A stretch of 64,000 bases of DNA from Aspidiotus rigidus (GCA_035079385.1 JAVHKY010000023.1:10081501-10145500); one strand, 5' to 3'; shown: positions 34,201 through 44,118, counted from the stretch's first letter. Made by a program: numbers and translations. The notes: generated from the sequence alone by a model not told the origin.

Positions 34201-34282
34201 AAATGAGATGAGTCTCGAGTGCTTGAGGCTTCTTAAAAACCATTATTCAGCGAAGAAAGTGACTGATCAAAAATCTGTCGAC
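31219..34282. other. No gene recognised; unique intron DNA
   Basis: Apart from a poly-T run at 32454-32475 and pyrimidine-rich tracts, I see no repeat or coding similarity. The composition matches other native intron blocks (18026-19860, 45360-46680). Confidence 0.45.
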
Positions 34283-34327
34283 AACAGAAACACCAGCGAA
34301 ATCAGGATTGAACTTGCGAGTCATCAT
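34283..34327 (-). mobile_element. PLE-B fragment, left part (split by LINE)
   Basis: It aligns with the PLE-B nuclease C-terminus and stop region (21147-21192). It continues at 36808-36882 after the R1-like LINE is removed. Confidence 0.7.
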
Positions 34328-36807
34328 CGCTTGTGTGTCGCATGTGCAGCACCACCCGTCATCCATTATGGAGTAGGCGCGGGTTGCGTATGCATTTCAT
34401 ATTGTTTCCTCCAACACCGGAATCGACCCTTTCGGGTATAACTTCAGTGAAGGAGGAATCTCCTAGGCGAACCCCCTCTTCTACTCGGCAACTGCCAAGT
34501 TGCTTTGGCAACCGCCAAGCTGCAATGCCCCCCTGGCACGCACAAAAACATAAGAACACTCACAACAACAAACACCACCACACTACACAATACAGTAGGT
34601 CACTGTTGGAGTTTCTTCATCTTCTTCTCTCTTCAGGGAAGGTCTTGGTCCTCTTCTTCCTGCAGATCTGGATGTTGATGGTACACAGGTGTTGAGTAGG
34701 CCATAGCGTGGTTCTGCATTTGCCTATTCTATTCCTGGTCCATCTTCCTCTTCATGATGGTGGCCGCAAATGCAGACACCTGGTTCCATGCTTCTTCGGA
34801 ACCTAGCATGGTGGGTACCAGGCTACTCGGGTCGAGCGCTTCATCTACCCCGATCTCTTGAAGAGACCGACTAAGCTCGTCCCGCTCACGCCTCCACGCC
34901 TCACACTCAAATAAGGTGTGTTGTGGTCCATCATCCCGCCCTTGGTTACTGTGCGAACACGTTGCCTGCTCAACTTTCCTTAACTTCTCGTGAAGGTACT
35001 TGTTGAAGCAGCCATGGCCGCTTAACACCTGTGTCAGGTGAAAGTTCAGCTGACCATGGTGTCGGTTCATCCACTCATCAAGGTCGCGTATTAGCACCCG
35101 GGTTGTCCATGTACCCAGCTCACTCTGGGCAATTCTTGCTTTCCACTTTACAAGCAAGGAGCGCCTGGCCTCCTGCTTGACCCGTAAAGCTTCTCGATTG
35201 GTCGTCGTTCTCTTCTTTGCTTCGAACACCACCGCTCTCTCCTCAGCAAGGAGCTCGATTAGTGGTGAACGTGCTAATACACAAAGAGCCCCCGTCGAGA
35301 CAGTGCGGTTGGCACTAACACACCTTAGCACAGCTCTTCGTTGGATCTTTATCATCTCTCTCCTTCGGTATGGTATCTTCATGCAGTCGGCCCATACTGG
35401 CGCACCGTATAGGAGGATCGACAAGGCGGTGCTCATCATGATCCTTCTCCTTGCTTCTCTCGGTCCTCCTAGGTTCCTCATCAGGCGGCTTAGGTATCCA
35501 ACTACCCGGCCCGCCTTCTCCGCTGCCATCAGGAAATGGTGCCTGAAGCTCAGTGTTGAGTCAAACCAGATGCCCGGGTATTTCATTTGCTTCTTGGTTT
35601 CAATTTCCACACCTCGCAGACGAAAGTTGGGTGGCTTGAACTTCCCACGGGTCGTGAATAAAATGGCCTCCGTCTTACTTGCTGCTAGTTCAAGTCCAGC
35701 CGACTCGATCCAACGCGTCACATCCTCTAGGGCCCGGTTTACCCTGCTCTCCACCGCTACAGTTGTTTCGGGGGTGCATACCACCAGGGTGTCATCCGCA
35801 TAGCAGATAAGCTTAACCCCCGGTGGCAGCTTCACCTTAAAGATTCCGTTAAATGCGACGCACCACAAAAGCGGCCCAAGGACCAACCCCTGCGGTATCC
35901 CACAAGTAACAGGGCGCTTTACTGTACCAGCAGACGTCTCTGCTTGGATTTCATGGCAGCTAAGATAGCTGCTGATCATCCTGAGCAGGTATGCGGGCAC
36001 TCCTGCGTTCACAAGAGCTTCCAATATCATCTTCCATGGAATTGAATTGAACGCATTTCTTATGTCGAGGCTGACGGCTGCGCAAAACTGGCGCATATCA
36101 ATCGCTGACTTGGCTATCCTCTTCAGCCGGATCCCAGCATTTGATGTGCAGCGTCCAGTTTGGAAACCGTACTGGCTATCAGAGATTATATCTCTTTTCT
36201 TCAGATAGCTCTCCAAGCGATTGGCTATCACTCTTTCTAGAAGTTTCCCAACATTGTCTAGCAGACAAAGTGGACGATAAGAGGATGGTAGACCAGGTGG
36301 TTTATCCTTCTTATCGATCAACTGAATGTATGGCGTTCCAGACTGGATTTGGAATCTCATCCGGGCCCGGAGCCTTCCAATACTTACCCCGCACCTATTG
36401 ACTGCTGCATCAACCTCCTCGGTGCCTAGGAGGGATATACCATCCTCTTCTACTATTGGTAGCGTTACCATTGGTGGTGGCTGCTGTGGGAACAAGCCAT
36501 CAATGATTTGACCCACAACATTCGGCTCATTGCTGAGAGGCCTTTCAGCTTCTTCAGCACTAACTTATAAGGCTTTCCAAACGGGTCGTCATCTGCCATC
36601 TCACATAGCTCTCGCCATGCAGCATTCTTGCTGTCCTTGATGGCCTTCTTCAGCCTTTTGCGAGCCAGCTGGTATTCAGGTGCAACCGCCCGCGCCCCTT
36701 CGCGGCCACTACTGCGCTGGTATATCCGGCGCTGACGGTTGCACTCTTTTCTCAGTTCGGCAATCTTGTTGGTCCACCAGTAAACAGCCCTCCTCTTCTT
36801 TGGTGGA
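34328..36807 (-). mobile_element. R1-clade-like LINE, 5'-truncated, 12-bp target duplication
   Basis: Flanked by GCGAGTCATCAT at 34316-34327 and 36808-36819, a target duplication in PLE-B coding sequence. The minus strand contains the end of the ORF2 linker (VYWWTNKIAELRKECNRQRR, about 36720-36790; KNAAWRELCEMADDDPFGKP, about 36570-36640), one frameshift near 36540, then the RT frame. The apurinic-type endonuclease domain is missing. The 3' untranslated part (34328-34728) ends near the satellite-like TTTCGGGTATAACTTC. R1 elements usually target 28S rDNA; this one does not sit in rDNA. Confidence 0.88.
34729..36516 (-). CDS. R1-like LINE reverse transcriptase and C-terminal domain, 595 aa
   Basis: RT motifs in order: IQLIDKKDKPPGLPSSYRPL (about residues 63-82), LDNVGKLLERVIANRL, ISDSQYGFQTGRCTSNAGI, AAVSLDIRNAFNSIPW, GIPQGLVLGPLLWCVAFNGI, and the catalytic box LICYADDTLVV. 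The thumb-like region contains KYPGIWFDS. The C-terminus (about 480-560) has the Cys/His cluster with CSHSNQGRDDGPQHTLFECE, the CCHC-like region of R1 ORF2. The first 25 residues are read through a frameshift, so the true frame begins further upstream. The GLVLGPLLW motif is Val where most R1 elements have Ser. Confidence 0.88.
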   Translation of the reverse strand: MGQIIDGLFPQQPPPMVTLPIVEEDGISLLGTEEVDAAVNRCGVSIGRLRARMRFQIQSGTPYIQLIDKKDKPPGLPSSYRPLCLLDNVGKLLERVIANRLESYLKKRDIISDSQYGFQTGRCTSNAGIRLKRIAKSAIDMRQFCAAVSLDIRNAFNSIPWKMILEALVNAGVPAYLLRMISSYLSCHEIQAETSAGTVKRPVTCGIPQGLVLGPLLWCVAFNGIFKVKLPPGVKLICYADDTLVVCTPETTVAVESRVNRALEDVTRWIESAGLELAASKTEAILFTTRGKFKPPNFRLRGVEIETKKQMKYPGIWFDSTLSFRHHFLMAAEKAGRVVGYLSRLMRNLGGPREARRRIMMSTALSILLYGAPVWADCMKIPYRRREMIKIQRRAVLRCVSANRTVSTGALCVLARSPLIELLAEERAVVFEAKKRTTTNREALRVKQEARRSLLVKWKARIAQSELGTWTTRVLIRDLDEWMNRHHGQLNFHLTQVLSGHGCFNKYLHEKLRKVEQATCSHSNQGRDDGPQHTLFECEAWRRERDELSRSLQEIGVDEALDPSSLVPTMLGSEEAWNQVSAFAATIMKRKMDQE

Positions 36808-36882
36808 GCGAGTCATCATAATGTGAATCTTACTCATAAACTTGTTCAATCAACCCTTCGTCAGGAATGTACCTGTTAAGTA
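36808..36882 (-). mobile_element. PLE-B fragment, right part
   Basis: It matches the PLE-B nuclease C-terminus (ATGTACCTGTTAAGTAC against 21238-21256). It ends where a second R1-like copy begins. Confidence 0.75.
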
Positions 36883-37321
36883 CTGTGTCGCATGCGCGGC
36901 GCTGCCCATCCTCCATGGTGGAGTGGCTGCGGGTTGCATTTATGCATTTAATTTTGTTTCCTCCAACACCGGAATCGACCCTTTCGGGTATAACTTCGGT
37001 GTTGGAAAAATTTCTTCGGCGAACCCTCTCTTCTACTCGACAACCGCGAAGCTGCAGTGCCCTCAGGTACGCAAAATGTTAGAACACACAACAACAACAC
37101 CACCTCAGATATTATAGATCGCTGTTGGAGTCTCTCCATCTTCTTCTTTCTTCATGGATGATCTCCCTCTTCGTGGATGGTACACAGGTGTTGAGTAGGC
37201 CATAGCGTGGTTCTGCTCTTACCTATTCCATTTTTGGTCCATCTTCTTCTTCATGACGGTGGTTGCAAATGCAGACACCTGGTTCTATGCTTCTTCGGAA
37301 CCTAGCATCGTGTATACCAGC

Positions 37322-37514
37322 CTAATTAAGTGAAACAAAACTTTACAGAGATGCATGAAAAATGTATTCTCAAAAGAAAAAGAAAATACAAAAGTAGACG
37401 TACATTTCGCGACAATGTGGTGAACGTCGCATCATCAGTACAAATGATCGATTTGTACTCTGTTTAGAATACATTTTTCCTGCATCTCTGTAAAGTTTTA
37501 TTTCTCTTAATTAG
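37322..37514. mobile_element. 193-bp inverted-repeat element carrying a hammerhead motif
   Basis: Terminal inverted repeats of about 49 bp begin CTAATTAAG(T/A)GAAA and include ACTTTACAGAGATGCA; they match with about four differences. The interior holds the ribozyme motif and a GTACAAAT/ATTTGTAC hairpin. By comparison with the first LINE copy, the inserted DNA extends to about 37551 and ATACCAG is repeated at both edges (37314-37320 and about 37552). There is no ORF, so any mobility depends on another element's enzymes. Confidence 0.75.
37394..37441 (-). ncRNA. Hammerhead ribozyme motif in inverted-repeat element
   Basis: Minus-strand order: stem I GUA (37441-37439), CUGAUGA (37438-37432), unpaired U, stem II GCGAC (37430-37426) and GUCGC (37413-37409) with a 12-nt loop, GAAA (37408-37405), stem III AUGUACGU (37405-37398), cleavable C (37397), stem I UAC (37396-37394). 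Every invariant core base is present. Stem I is short unless extended by the neighbouring hairpin. The near-palindromic stem III again favours a dimer. Confidence 0.72.
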
Positions 37515-38094
37515 TATAAGTTGCGATGACCATGCACTCCTCATTTATTGATACCAGGCTACCCGGAGCAAGCACTTCATCTACCCCGATCTCTTGAAGA
37601 GACTGACTAAGCTTGTCCCACTCAAGCCTCCACGCCTCATATTCAAATAGTGCTGTGGTCCATTCTCCTGCCCTTTGTTGCAGTGTGAACACGTTACCTG
37701 CTCGCTCGAAGCAGCCATGGCCCCGTGACACGTACGTCAGGTGAAAGTTCAGCTGACCATGTACTCGGTTCATCCACTCATCAAGGTCGTGCATAAACTT
37801 ACAGGTTGTCCGTGTACCCAGCTCGCTCTGAGCAATTCTTACTCTCCACTTTGCAAGCAAGGAGCGCCTGGCCACCTGCTTGACCCGTCGTCTTCTTTTT
37901 TGCTTTGAACACCACCGCCCTCTCCTCAGCAAGGAGCTCGATTGATGGTAAACGTGCTAATACGCTAAGATACCTTCGTCGAGACAGTGTGGTAGGCACT
38001 GACACACCTCAGCGCAACTCTTCGTTAAATCTTTACCATCTCTCTCCTTCTGTATGGTACCTTCAACGAGTCGCCCTTTAAACGGATTCGTTCC

Positions 38095-39040
38095 TCCAAA
38101 TTACGGTTGTCTATAACGACAGAAGAGGAGTAAAACTACAAACACCGCAGAAAATGAAGAAAGCCGAGCGCTTTCGGTTATTAAACCATCATCGGGACTG
38201 AAATGAAAGCAATTGACAAGAATGGAGACAAAACCTCGGATCATTAAGGTTAATCAAACGAGGGTCCATAACGTGAGTCATAGACGAGTTCAATCAAGTC
38301 ATCTTCCGGAATGTACGTGTTTAGCACAGTAATATCATCAGTATTGAGATGACGAATTATTTCCATGTGCTCGAGGGCAATCCGTTTAAAGTGTGAATCC
38401 TCCTTATGGAGGAGACTTGCGTATCCCTCACGGGAGCTATGACCGCTGTTGATCAAGTGATCGGCAAATGCTGATCTCCCAAATGTGCCTTTTTCCAGGC
38501 CTTCAGGTGTTCGTCTAATCTCACCTTCATCTGGCGGGAGGTTTCACCTACCTAGGTATATAAAAACCTCTACAATCCCTGCATTCCAATTAATTATAGA
38601 CACCACTCCTTTCATCCGCAGGTATACGGTCCTTTAACTTAACGAACAACCCTTTGATGGTAGTGGGGTTGTAATAGGCCGATGTGGAACCGAACGGGCG
38701 AAGAGCCCGACCCAATTCGGTAGAGAACCACAGTAGAAAAGGGAGACTGATCCATCGCAAGCTCCGATCACGGATCATGTCTCGGGGGAGGGAGGTGGTG
38801 GAATCAAGGCTTTTTCTCGTAATCGCCGCAACATCAACATTGACACCATTCACTCTAGCCAGGTGTTTTATAATCGCCAACTTTTTTTTGAAAGCAGTCT
38901 GACTTGTAAAGCGAGTCAATCTGTATAGACTAAACTGTTGAAAGCTGCTAACTTATGAGCAATAGGATAGAACGACGCTCCGCGGACCAAAACATCGGTC
39001 GTAGTATCTTTTCTGTATATTCCAAATAGTACGGGTTGTT
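38095..39040 (-). mobile_element. PLE-C, 3' half
   Basis: The minus strand shows the tail, then the nuclease C-terminus (38250-38456, HFKRIALEHMEIIRHLN and DDLIELVYDSR), then the linker (38590-38919, RKSLDSTTSLPRD and LGRALRPFG ending RSGVYN). The RT end follows with IYRKDT-like codons near 39010. It is a relative of PLE-B with clear divergence and several frameshifts, including in the GIY-YIG core. The rest of the element lies at 41016-41515 beyond the inserted foldback. Confidence 0.82.
38162..38201 (-). ncRNA. Hammerhead-like motif, PLE-C tail
   Basis: Core box CCGAUGA (U4 changed to C), stem II GGUU/AACC, GAAA, AGCGCU, C, then GG pairing with CC. Apart from the one core change the helices are well formed. 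A copy of the same design lies at 41571-41600. Confidence 0.5.
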
Positions 39041-39044
39041 AATC

Positions 39045-41015
39045 CAAAATTCTAGAGAATTGTGCATTTTGTCATAAAAGCGTGAAATTTGGTGTTGAGG
39101 TGTATGAAGGTGTAATAAATGATATTAACAAGAGTGCCACGCAGAAAATCAATTTTTGAGCTCCCAGGTGTCCACATTTGAGGGGGAGGGTTCATTTTGA
39201 AGATGATTGTTGCAGAAATTGGAAAAAAATTATTAAAAAAATATCAATCATGTAATTTGTAGAAAAAATGTATCTCAAAATTTTTTTCCTACACGCAGGC
39301 TTCCATTAGGGGGCCTTGGGTCCAAAATTTCACAAAATTGTAAATGTAATCAGAAAAACTTGAAATTTGGTATACAGGTGAAGGAAAGGTAATGAATAAT
39401 ATTAACAAGAATGCCTTGCAGTAAGTTCATTTTTATACCCCCAGGAGCCCATTTCTTTTTTTTTCTTTTTTTTTTTGGGGGGGGGGATTCTTAGTTTGAG
39501 CACTATTGTTGCAAAAATTGGAAAAAAAATTTATAAAATAAATGCATTTGGTGAGTTGTTCAAAGAAATGCTGCGAGGATTTTTTTTCTATAAGTAGACC
39601 CTTTCATTGGGGGCCTTGGGGCCCAAAATTTCCCAAAATCATAAATTTCGTCAGAAAAACTTTAAATTTAGTACACACGTGAAGGAAGGTGTAATGAACA
39701 ATAAGTTCATTTTTGAGCTCTTATGGGCCCATTTTTTGGGGAGGGGGCGAAGGCTTCATCATTTTAACTTATTGTTGCAAAACTTGGAAGAAAAATTATA
39801 CATAATCAGAGACCGGATTTTTCGGCATTTTTGATGGAGATTTTCGGCACTAAAAATTCAGTTTTCGGCATTATTCGGCAATAACGAAAAAAAGTACCAT
39901 TTTTTTGCATTTTTTGAGTCATTTAATGCTAAAAATTATACATTTTCTTTCTAGAATTCGGCAAAAACGACGATTTCGGCATTTATTTTTTACTTTTTCG
40001 GCATTTTGCCGAGAAATCCGGTCTCTGTACATAATATATTCATTGGGTGATTTGTAAGAAAAAAAATGGTGCGATGAATTTTTTTGTGTATAAACTCTTT
40101 CATTGGGGGCTCGTGGGCTCCAAATTTCACATAACTCTAAATTTCATCAGATGCGTACGCGTATGTAAGATTTTAGCCTTTATTATACTAGGCTTAATTT
40201 ACACAAATTATGAGACAAAAGAAAACGCAAATTATAAAGCTTTATTGAATAAAATTATTATCATGTGCCGTAATGTAGAGAGACAAATTTTTGATTCCGT
40301 TTTTTTCGAACATTATTTGCCAAACTTGAGTCTCTAAAACAAAGTTGTGAATATTTAATTTTTTGAGCATCTTGTTCTCTCAAATTACTATACTTAAATG
40401 TGAAAGAACACCCTGTATCATAAAATAATGAGGCCCAAATCGTGACACATTTTGTACATTACCTTTGAAACTGAGGCGCCAAGAGATGTAAAAGCTAGCG
40501 CCGAATTATATCGTCTATTATTTTCTCGGAATTGCTTATTTTCAATATGAATACCACACAACAATTCCTTAATTAACGAAGGACCTCCAAATCAAAAATA
40601 TTATATTTTAAAAATGGGCCCCTGGGGGTACAAAAATGAACTTACTGCGTGGCATTCTTGTTAATATTATTCATTACCTCTTCCTTCACCTGTATACCAA
40701 ATTTCAAGTTTTTCTGATTACATTTACAATTCCGTGAAATTTAGGGCCCAAGGCTCCTAATGGAAGGCTGCGTGTAGGAAAAAAATTTTGGGATACATTT
40801 TTTCTACAAATCACATTATGAATATATTTTTTATAACTTTTTTCCAATTTCTGCAACAATAATCTTCAAAATGAACCCTTCCCCCCAAATGTGGATCCCT
40901 GGGAGCTCAAAAATGGACTTTCTGCGTGGCACTCTTGTTAATATCATTTATTACACCTTTATACACCTTAACACCGAATCTCATGCTTTTATGACAAAAT
41001 GCACAATTCTTTCCT
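39045..41015. mobile_element. Foldback element with ~285-bp tandem repeats in its arms
   Basis: The left arm (39045 to about 40165) holds nearly four copies of the 285-bp unit; the right arm (about 40600-41015) holds about 1.4 copies in inverse orientation; the spacer is about 435 bp. Outer ends contain TGTGCATTTTGTCATAAAAG and its complement. It splits PLE-C between its RT (YVDD part at 41027-41302) and its linker. No transposase is seen. The layout resembles FB/Galileo-type foldbacks, but no sequence link can be shown here. Confidence 0.82.
39807..40027. mobile_element. hAT-type MITE, 221 bp
   Basis: Terminal repeats CAGAGACCGGATTT.TCGGCA are inverted at both ends. Exact 8-bp target duplication TACATAAT at 39799-39806 and 40028-40035. 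Eight-base duplications and CAG-starting ends are typical of hAT elements. The interior repeats TTTTCGGCA. It is nested in the 285-bp array of the surrounding foldback. Confidence 0.9.
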
Positions 41016-41515
41016 TACTGCCTATACTAAAACTCAAGGATTCCATCTCTAACTGAGACCGACAAATCCAAAAAGTTGATCGTAGAGCCACCAACTTCCA
41101 AAGTAATTTTTATGGAAGGGTATAATGAATTGAGATACCTCAAAAACTCATCATGGAGATTTGGATGACCAGTCCACGTACAGAGAACGTCATCAACGTA
41201 CTTGTTCCAGTAGTGTATGTGATTGAGTAACACCTGGCCTGAAAAGAAGAGGTCGACAAGTTCAAACTGCGACATGAATACTTCGGAGATGAGGGAGCCC
41301 AAAGGTGGTCCAATAGGGATCCCTATTTCATCAGGGAACTCGAAAAATTTCCCTTCGAATTTACAAGAATTCTAGAGATTGAAAAATTCTTGGGATCCAT
41401 TATGAGGGATATTGGAGTTAACCAATAATTGGCCCATACGCTGCATGGTGGCAGCTTTAGGGATATTTGGGAACAGACCCACGACATCAAATGAGCAAAG
41501 GGTCGCGCCCGGAGG
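41016..41515 (-). mobile_element. PLE-C, RT part
   Basis: 41027-41302 encodes MGSLISEVFMSQFELV, NKYVDDVLCTW and NFLDLSVSVRDG, with the catalytic DD intact. The upstream part near 41340-41500 encodes the segment before (FEFPDEIGI in a shifted frame, then CSFDVVGLFPNIP). The element is cut at about 41515, where a tail in the opposite orientation begins. Confidence 0.82.
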
Positions 41516-41658
41516 CAATGATCCGAGGTCTGTTCTCCGTTCTTGTCAGTTGCTTTCATTTCAGTCCCGATGATGGTTTATTAACCGAAAACGCTCGGCT
41601 TTATTTATTTTCTGCGGTGTTTGTAGTTTCTACTCCTCTTCGGAGTATTCCTTTCTCG
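41516..41658 (+). mobile_element. PLE-C tail in inverted orientation
   Basis: It corresponds to the complement of 38110-38240 and contains a hammerhead-like motif at 41571-41600 (CCGAUGA, GGUU/AACC, GAAA). Together with the minus-strand PLE-C it forms the head-to-head truncated pair also seen for PLE-B. Confidence 0.75.
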
Positions 41659-41735
41659 TCTAGTCGGCCTTTACTGGGGCACGATATAAAAGGATCGTCC
41701 TCCGCTGCCGTCAAGAAATGGTGCCTGAAGCTCAG
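41659..41735 (-). mobile_element. R1-like LINE fragment
   Basis: About 75 bp that align with two separated pieces of the R1-like ORF (around 35395 and 35520-35560), including GAAATGGTGCCTGAAGCTCA. It is an internally deleted remnant. Confidence 0.65.
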
Positions 41736-42400
41736 TGTTACGTTATCGCTATTTAGGTGGCGAATTATTTCGATGTTTGAAGTATTATCCTATACACCCC
41801 ACTCTTTTCCAATGGCTAGACAGGGTCCTTCAACCTGACAAAAAGCCCTTTCACTGTCGTGGGATTGTAGAACGCAGGGCGGAAGCCCAAAGGGTGAAGA
41901 ACATGGCTCAACTTCGAAAAAAACTTTCCCAGAAAGGAGAGTCTGGTCCAACGTTCTAGCAGAGAACCTGTGCTGGGGGGGGGGGATTTCGAAAAATTTG
42001 CCGTGCGGCGTATGATATCCAACCGAAACAAAAATGGTCCAAGTCCAACATTATTTGTAAGAATGGTTCAATTCCTTCCCCCCCCCCCCATCATTTATAG
42101 TTCGGATGGGACTCGGGAAGATGTCGACCTGTTAAATGGGGATTTGGACTAAATCCTACGGACCATGAGGTCGTTATCCAAGTTGACCTCATTCATTCTA
42201 GCCAAGTATTTTATAGTTAGTAGTTCTTTTTGGAAGGCCGACTGATGACTCAAAGGATTGTTTGTCAGTCGATGAATGAAGCTATCAAAAGCAGCTATTT
42301 TATGGACAACAAGACAGAATACTGAGCCGTGGACAACAATAGACTCCATCTCTTTCAGAGATTGTAAGATCCAAGTAATTGATGGAGGAACCTCCAAAGT
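41736..42400 (-). mobile_element. PLE-D, linker and RT-end fragments
   Basis: Minus-strand frames 41816-42031 (LSFLGKFFSKLSHVLHPLGF, TTVKGLFVRLKD) and 42149-42397 (AFDSFIHRLTNNPLSHQSAF, ELLTIKYLARMNEVNLD) are collinear with PLE-B. They are split at about 42000-42140 by dispersed satellite (TTCAATTCCTTCCC-CATC). The divergence from PLE-B and PLE-C suggests another subfamily. Confidence 0.75.
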
Positions 42401-42855
42401 AAATTTTATGGAGAGAGTACTAGATAAATAAAAAACTCACTAAGCAGTACAGAAACCCATTCGAAGGTTCCCTTTTAACGTCGTTAAGGAAGCCGTCGGT
42501 AACTATAGGAGGGGCTTATTTTTCAGTTTCTCCTGATGAGGTCATACTCCGACATCGTCACAGTCGACAGTCTGTTATTTTATGTCTTAATGACGTCACT
42601 CTCTTCTAGTCTTCCTCCAGGTGAGCCAACTCCTCCCCTCGTTCTTCCGTCGGAATTTTTCGAAGCTTCTCCTATAAAATCACACCTTCTTTCCATAGTT
42701 TTGTAGGTCAAATATCTTCCCTAGCTCTCTCCCCCCCCTCACAAAAGTGGGTTAGTACATATTTGAAATTCATTTTTTAGCGGGGAACCCGCTATCCATT
42801 TTGTTAGGAGATTACATCCTCAGAAAACGTCCGCGTCCGCAGGTTCGGTTAGGTT
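42401..42855. other. No gene recognised
   Basis: Contains GGGGAACCCGCTATCC-like and TGACGTCA-like satellite words but no coding similarity. Confidence 0.35.
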
Positions 42856-43142
42856 ACGGGACTTGGAAGAATTTCGAGTCTCGAGCTATATATGATAAGA
42901 GGGGGACTTAAAAGAATTTCGAGTCTCGAGCTATATATGATAGGAGGGGGACTTAGAAGATTTAGAAGAATTTCGAGTCTCGAGCTATATATGATAGGAG
43001 GGGGACTTAAAAGAGTTTCGAGCCTCGAACTATATATGATAGGAGGGGGACTTGAAAGAATTGTGACTTCCGAGCTATATATGATAGAAGGGGGACTTAG
43101 AAGAATTTCGACTCTCGAGCTATATATGATAGGAGGGAATGT
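42856..43142 (+). repeat. Tandem satellite, ~44-bp unit
   Basis: Six clean units of GGAGGGGGACTTAAAAGAAT, then TTCGAGTCTCGAGCTATATA and TGATA. This is the best-ordered example of the dispersed satellite. Long open frames here on both strands are artefacts of the repeat. Confidence 0.9.
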
Positions 43143-44118
43143 AGAATGATAATTTCGATTTGAATTATATGACAAGATTATCAACTCAGTTCCACACCAC
43201 CTGAGAGGTTGAGTTAAGGAATTGCGGGTTCCCCGCTGCCATTGCAACGTCTGCAATGGCTTCTAATTTTTTCTAAACTTCTATCTCGTTGAACACTGAT
43301 ACCGCAATGCAACCAAGAAGATGAAAATCATATTGTTGGTTCTGGTTTATTTTTCAACCCTGAACTCGATAACGTTGTTCATTTTTCAGTATCACGCCAC
43401 AATTCTTGGGAATGCCAATTTTTACTTACCGCTGATCTTAAGAATGGAATTCAGTTTCTCGATAGTTCCGCAACAATCCGTAGCAAATATGAATGTTACC
43501 AAGTAAACAGAATGTCTGCTTGATAACGCAATTCAAAGTTATGGGCGATAATTATCTAATTTGCCCATGTATGACATGCTTGTAACCCTGAATCTCGTTT
43601 TTTTCCCTTTACTTATCAATAAGATATGGCTCGTCTTTGGAAAACAATAAATAACATTAATTCGCGTCACACTTGACCTTGACCTAATTCGAAAACTTGT
43701 AAACATTTTCATCGTTACTTCACCTTCTTCCTTGTCCCACTTTCCACCACAATTGTCGAGCTCGGAAAAAACGAGGTTAAACGAGGGACGCAAGAAACCT
43801 GTTGTAGATATATGGGTCGCATTGATTTTCGTATTGACAATTCAAATTGAAATCTTGAAGAGTCTCGGTCTTTTTGAGTTCCTCGTATCATGGTGTACAT
43901 AATTGTCTAAGAATGAAAATGTTTGCTGGTCCCTCTCCTATCATTTAGTCCTATTCCATTATGGTTCGAAGTCCAAATTCTTCTGAGTCCTCCTCCTATC
44001 ATTCTCGTGCTATGGCTCGAAAGTCAAAATTAGTCAAATGTTTCCAAGTCCCTTTTTTATCATATATTATTATGGCTCAATAGTCGAAATTTTCTTGCAG
44101 GACCTCGCCTATCATTCA
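43143..44118. other. No gene recognised
   Basis: A 61-codon frame at 43321-43506 starts with a hydrophobic run (MKIILLVLVYFSTLNSITLF), but neither conserved domain nor gene context supports it. Satellite words return at 43930-44110. Confidence 0.4.

Larger units (their letters stand above)
36883..38063 (-). mobile_element. R1-like LINE copy 2, C-terminal part only
   Basis: The 3' untranslated part is near-identical in layout to 34331-34728. ORF pieces at 37507-38005 (RKQKRRRRVKQVARRSLLAK; NRVHGQLNFHLTYVSRGHGC; LFEYEAWRLEWDKL) are frameshifted. It is cut by the inverted-repeat element at 37322-37514 and ends at about 38063 with no target duplication that I can see. Confidence 0.82.

Noticed and set aside
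34328..38063. rDNA context for the R1-like copies
   Set aside because: Flanks are PLE-B/PLE-C sequence, not 28S rRNA.
42849..43256. A 135-codon frame with repeated PPPIIYSSRLEILLS
   Set aside because: It is produced by the 44-bp satellite, which is free of stops in this frame; no start context or domain.
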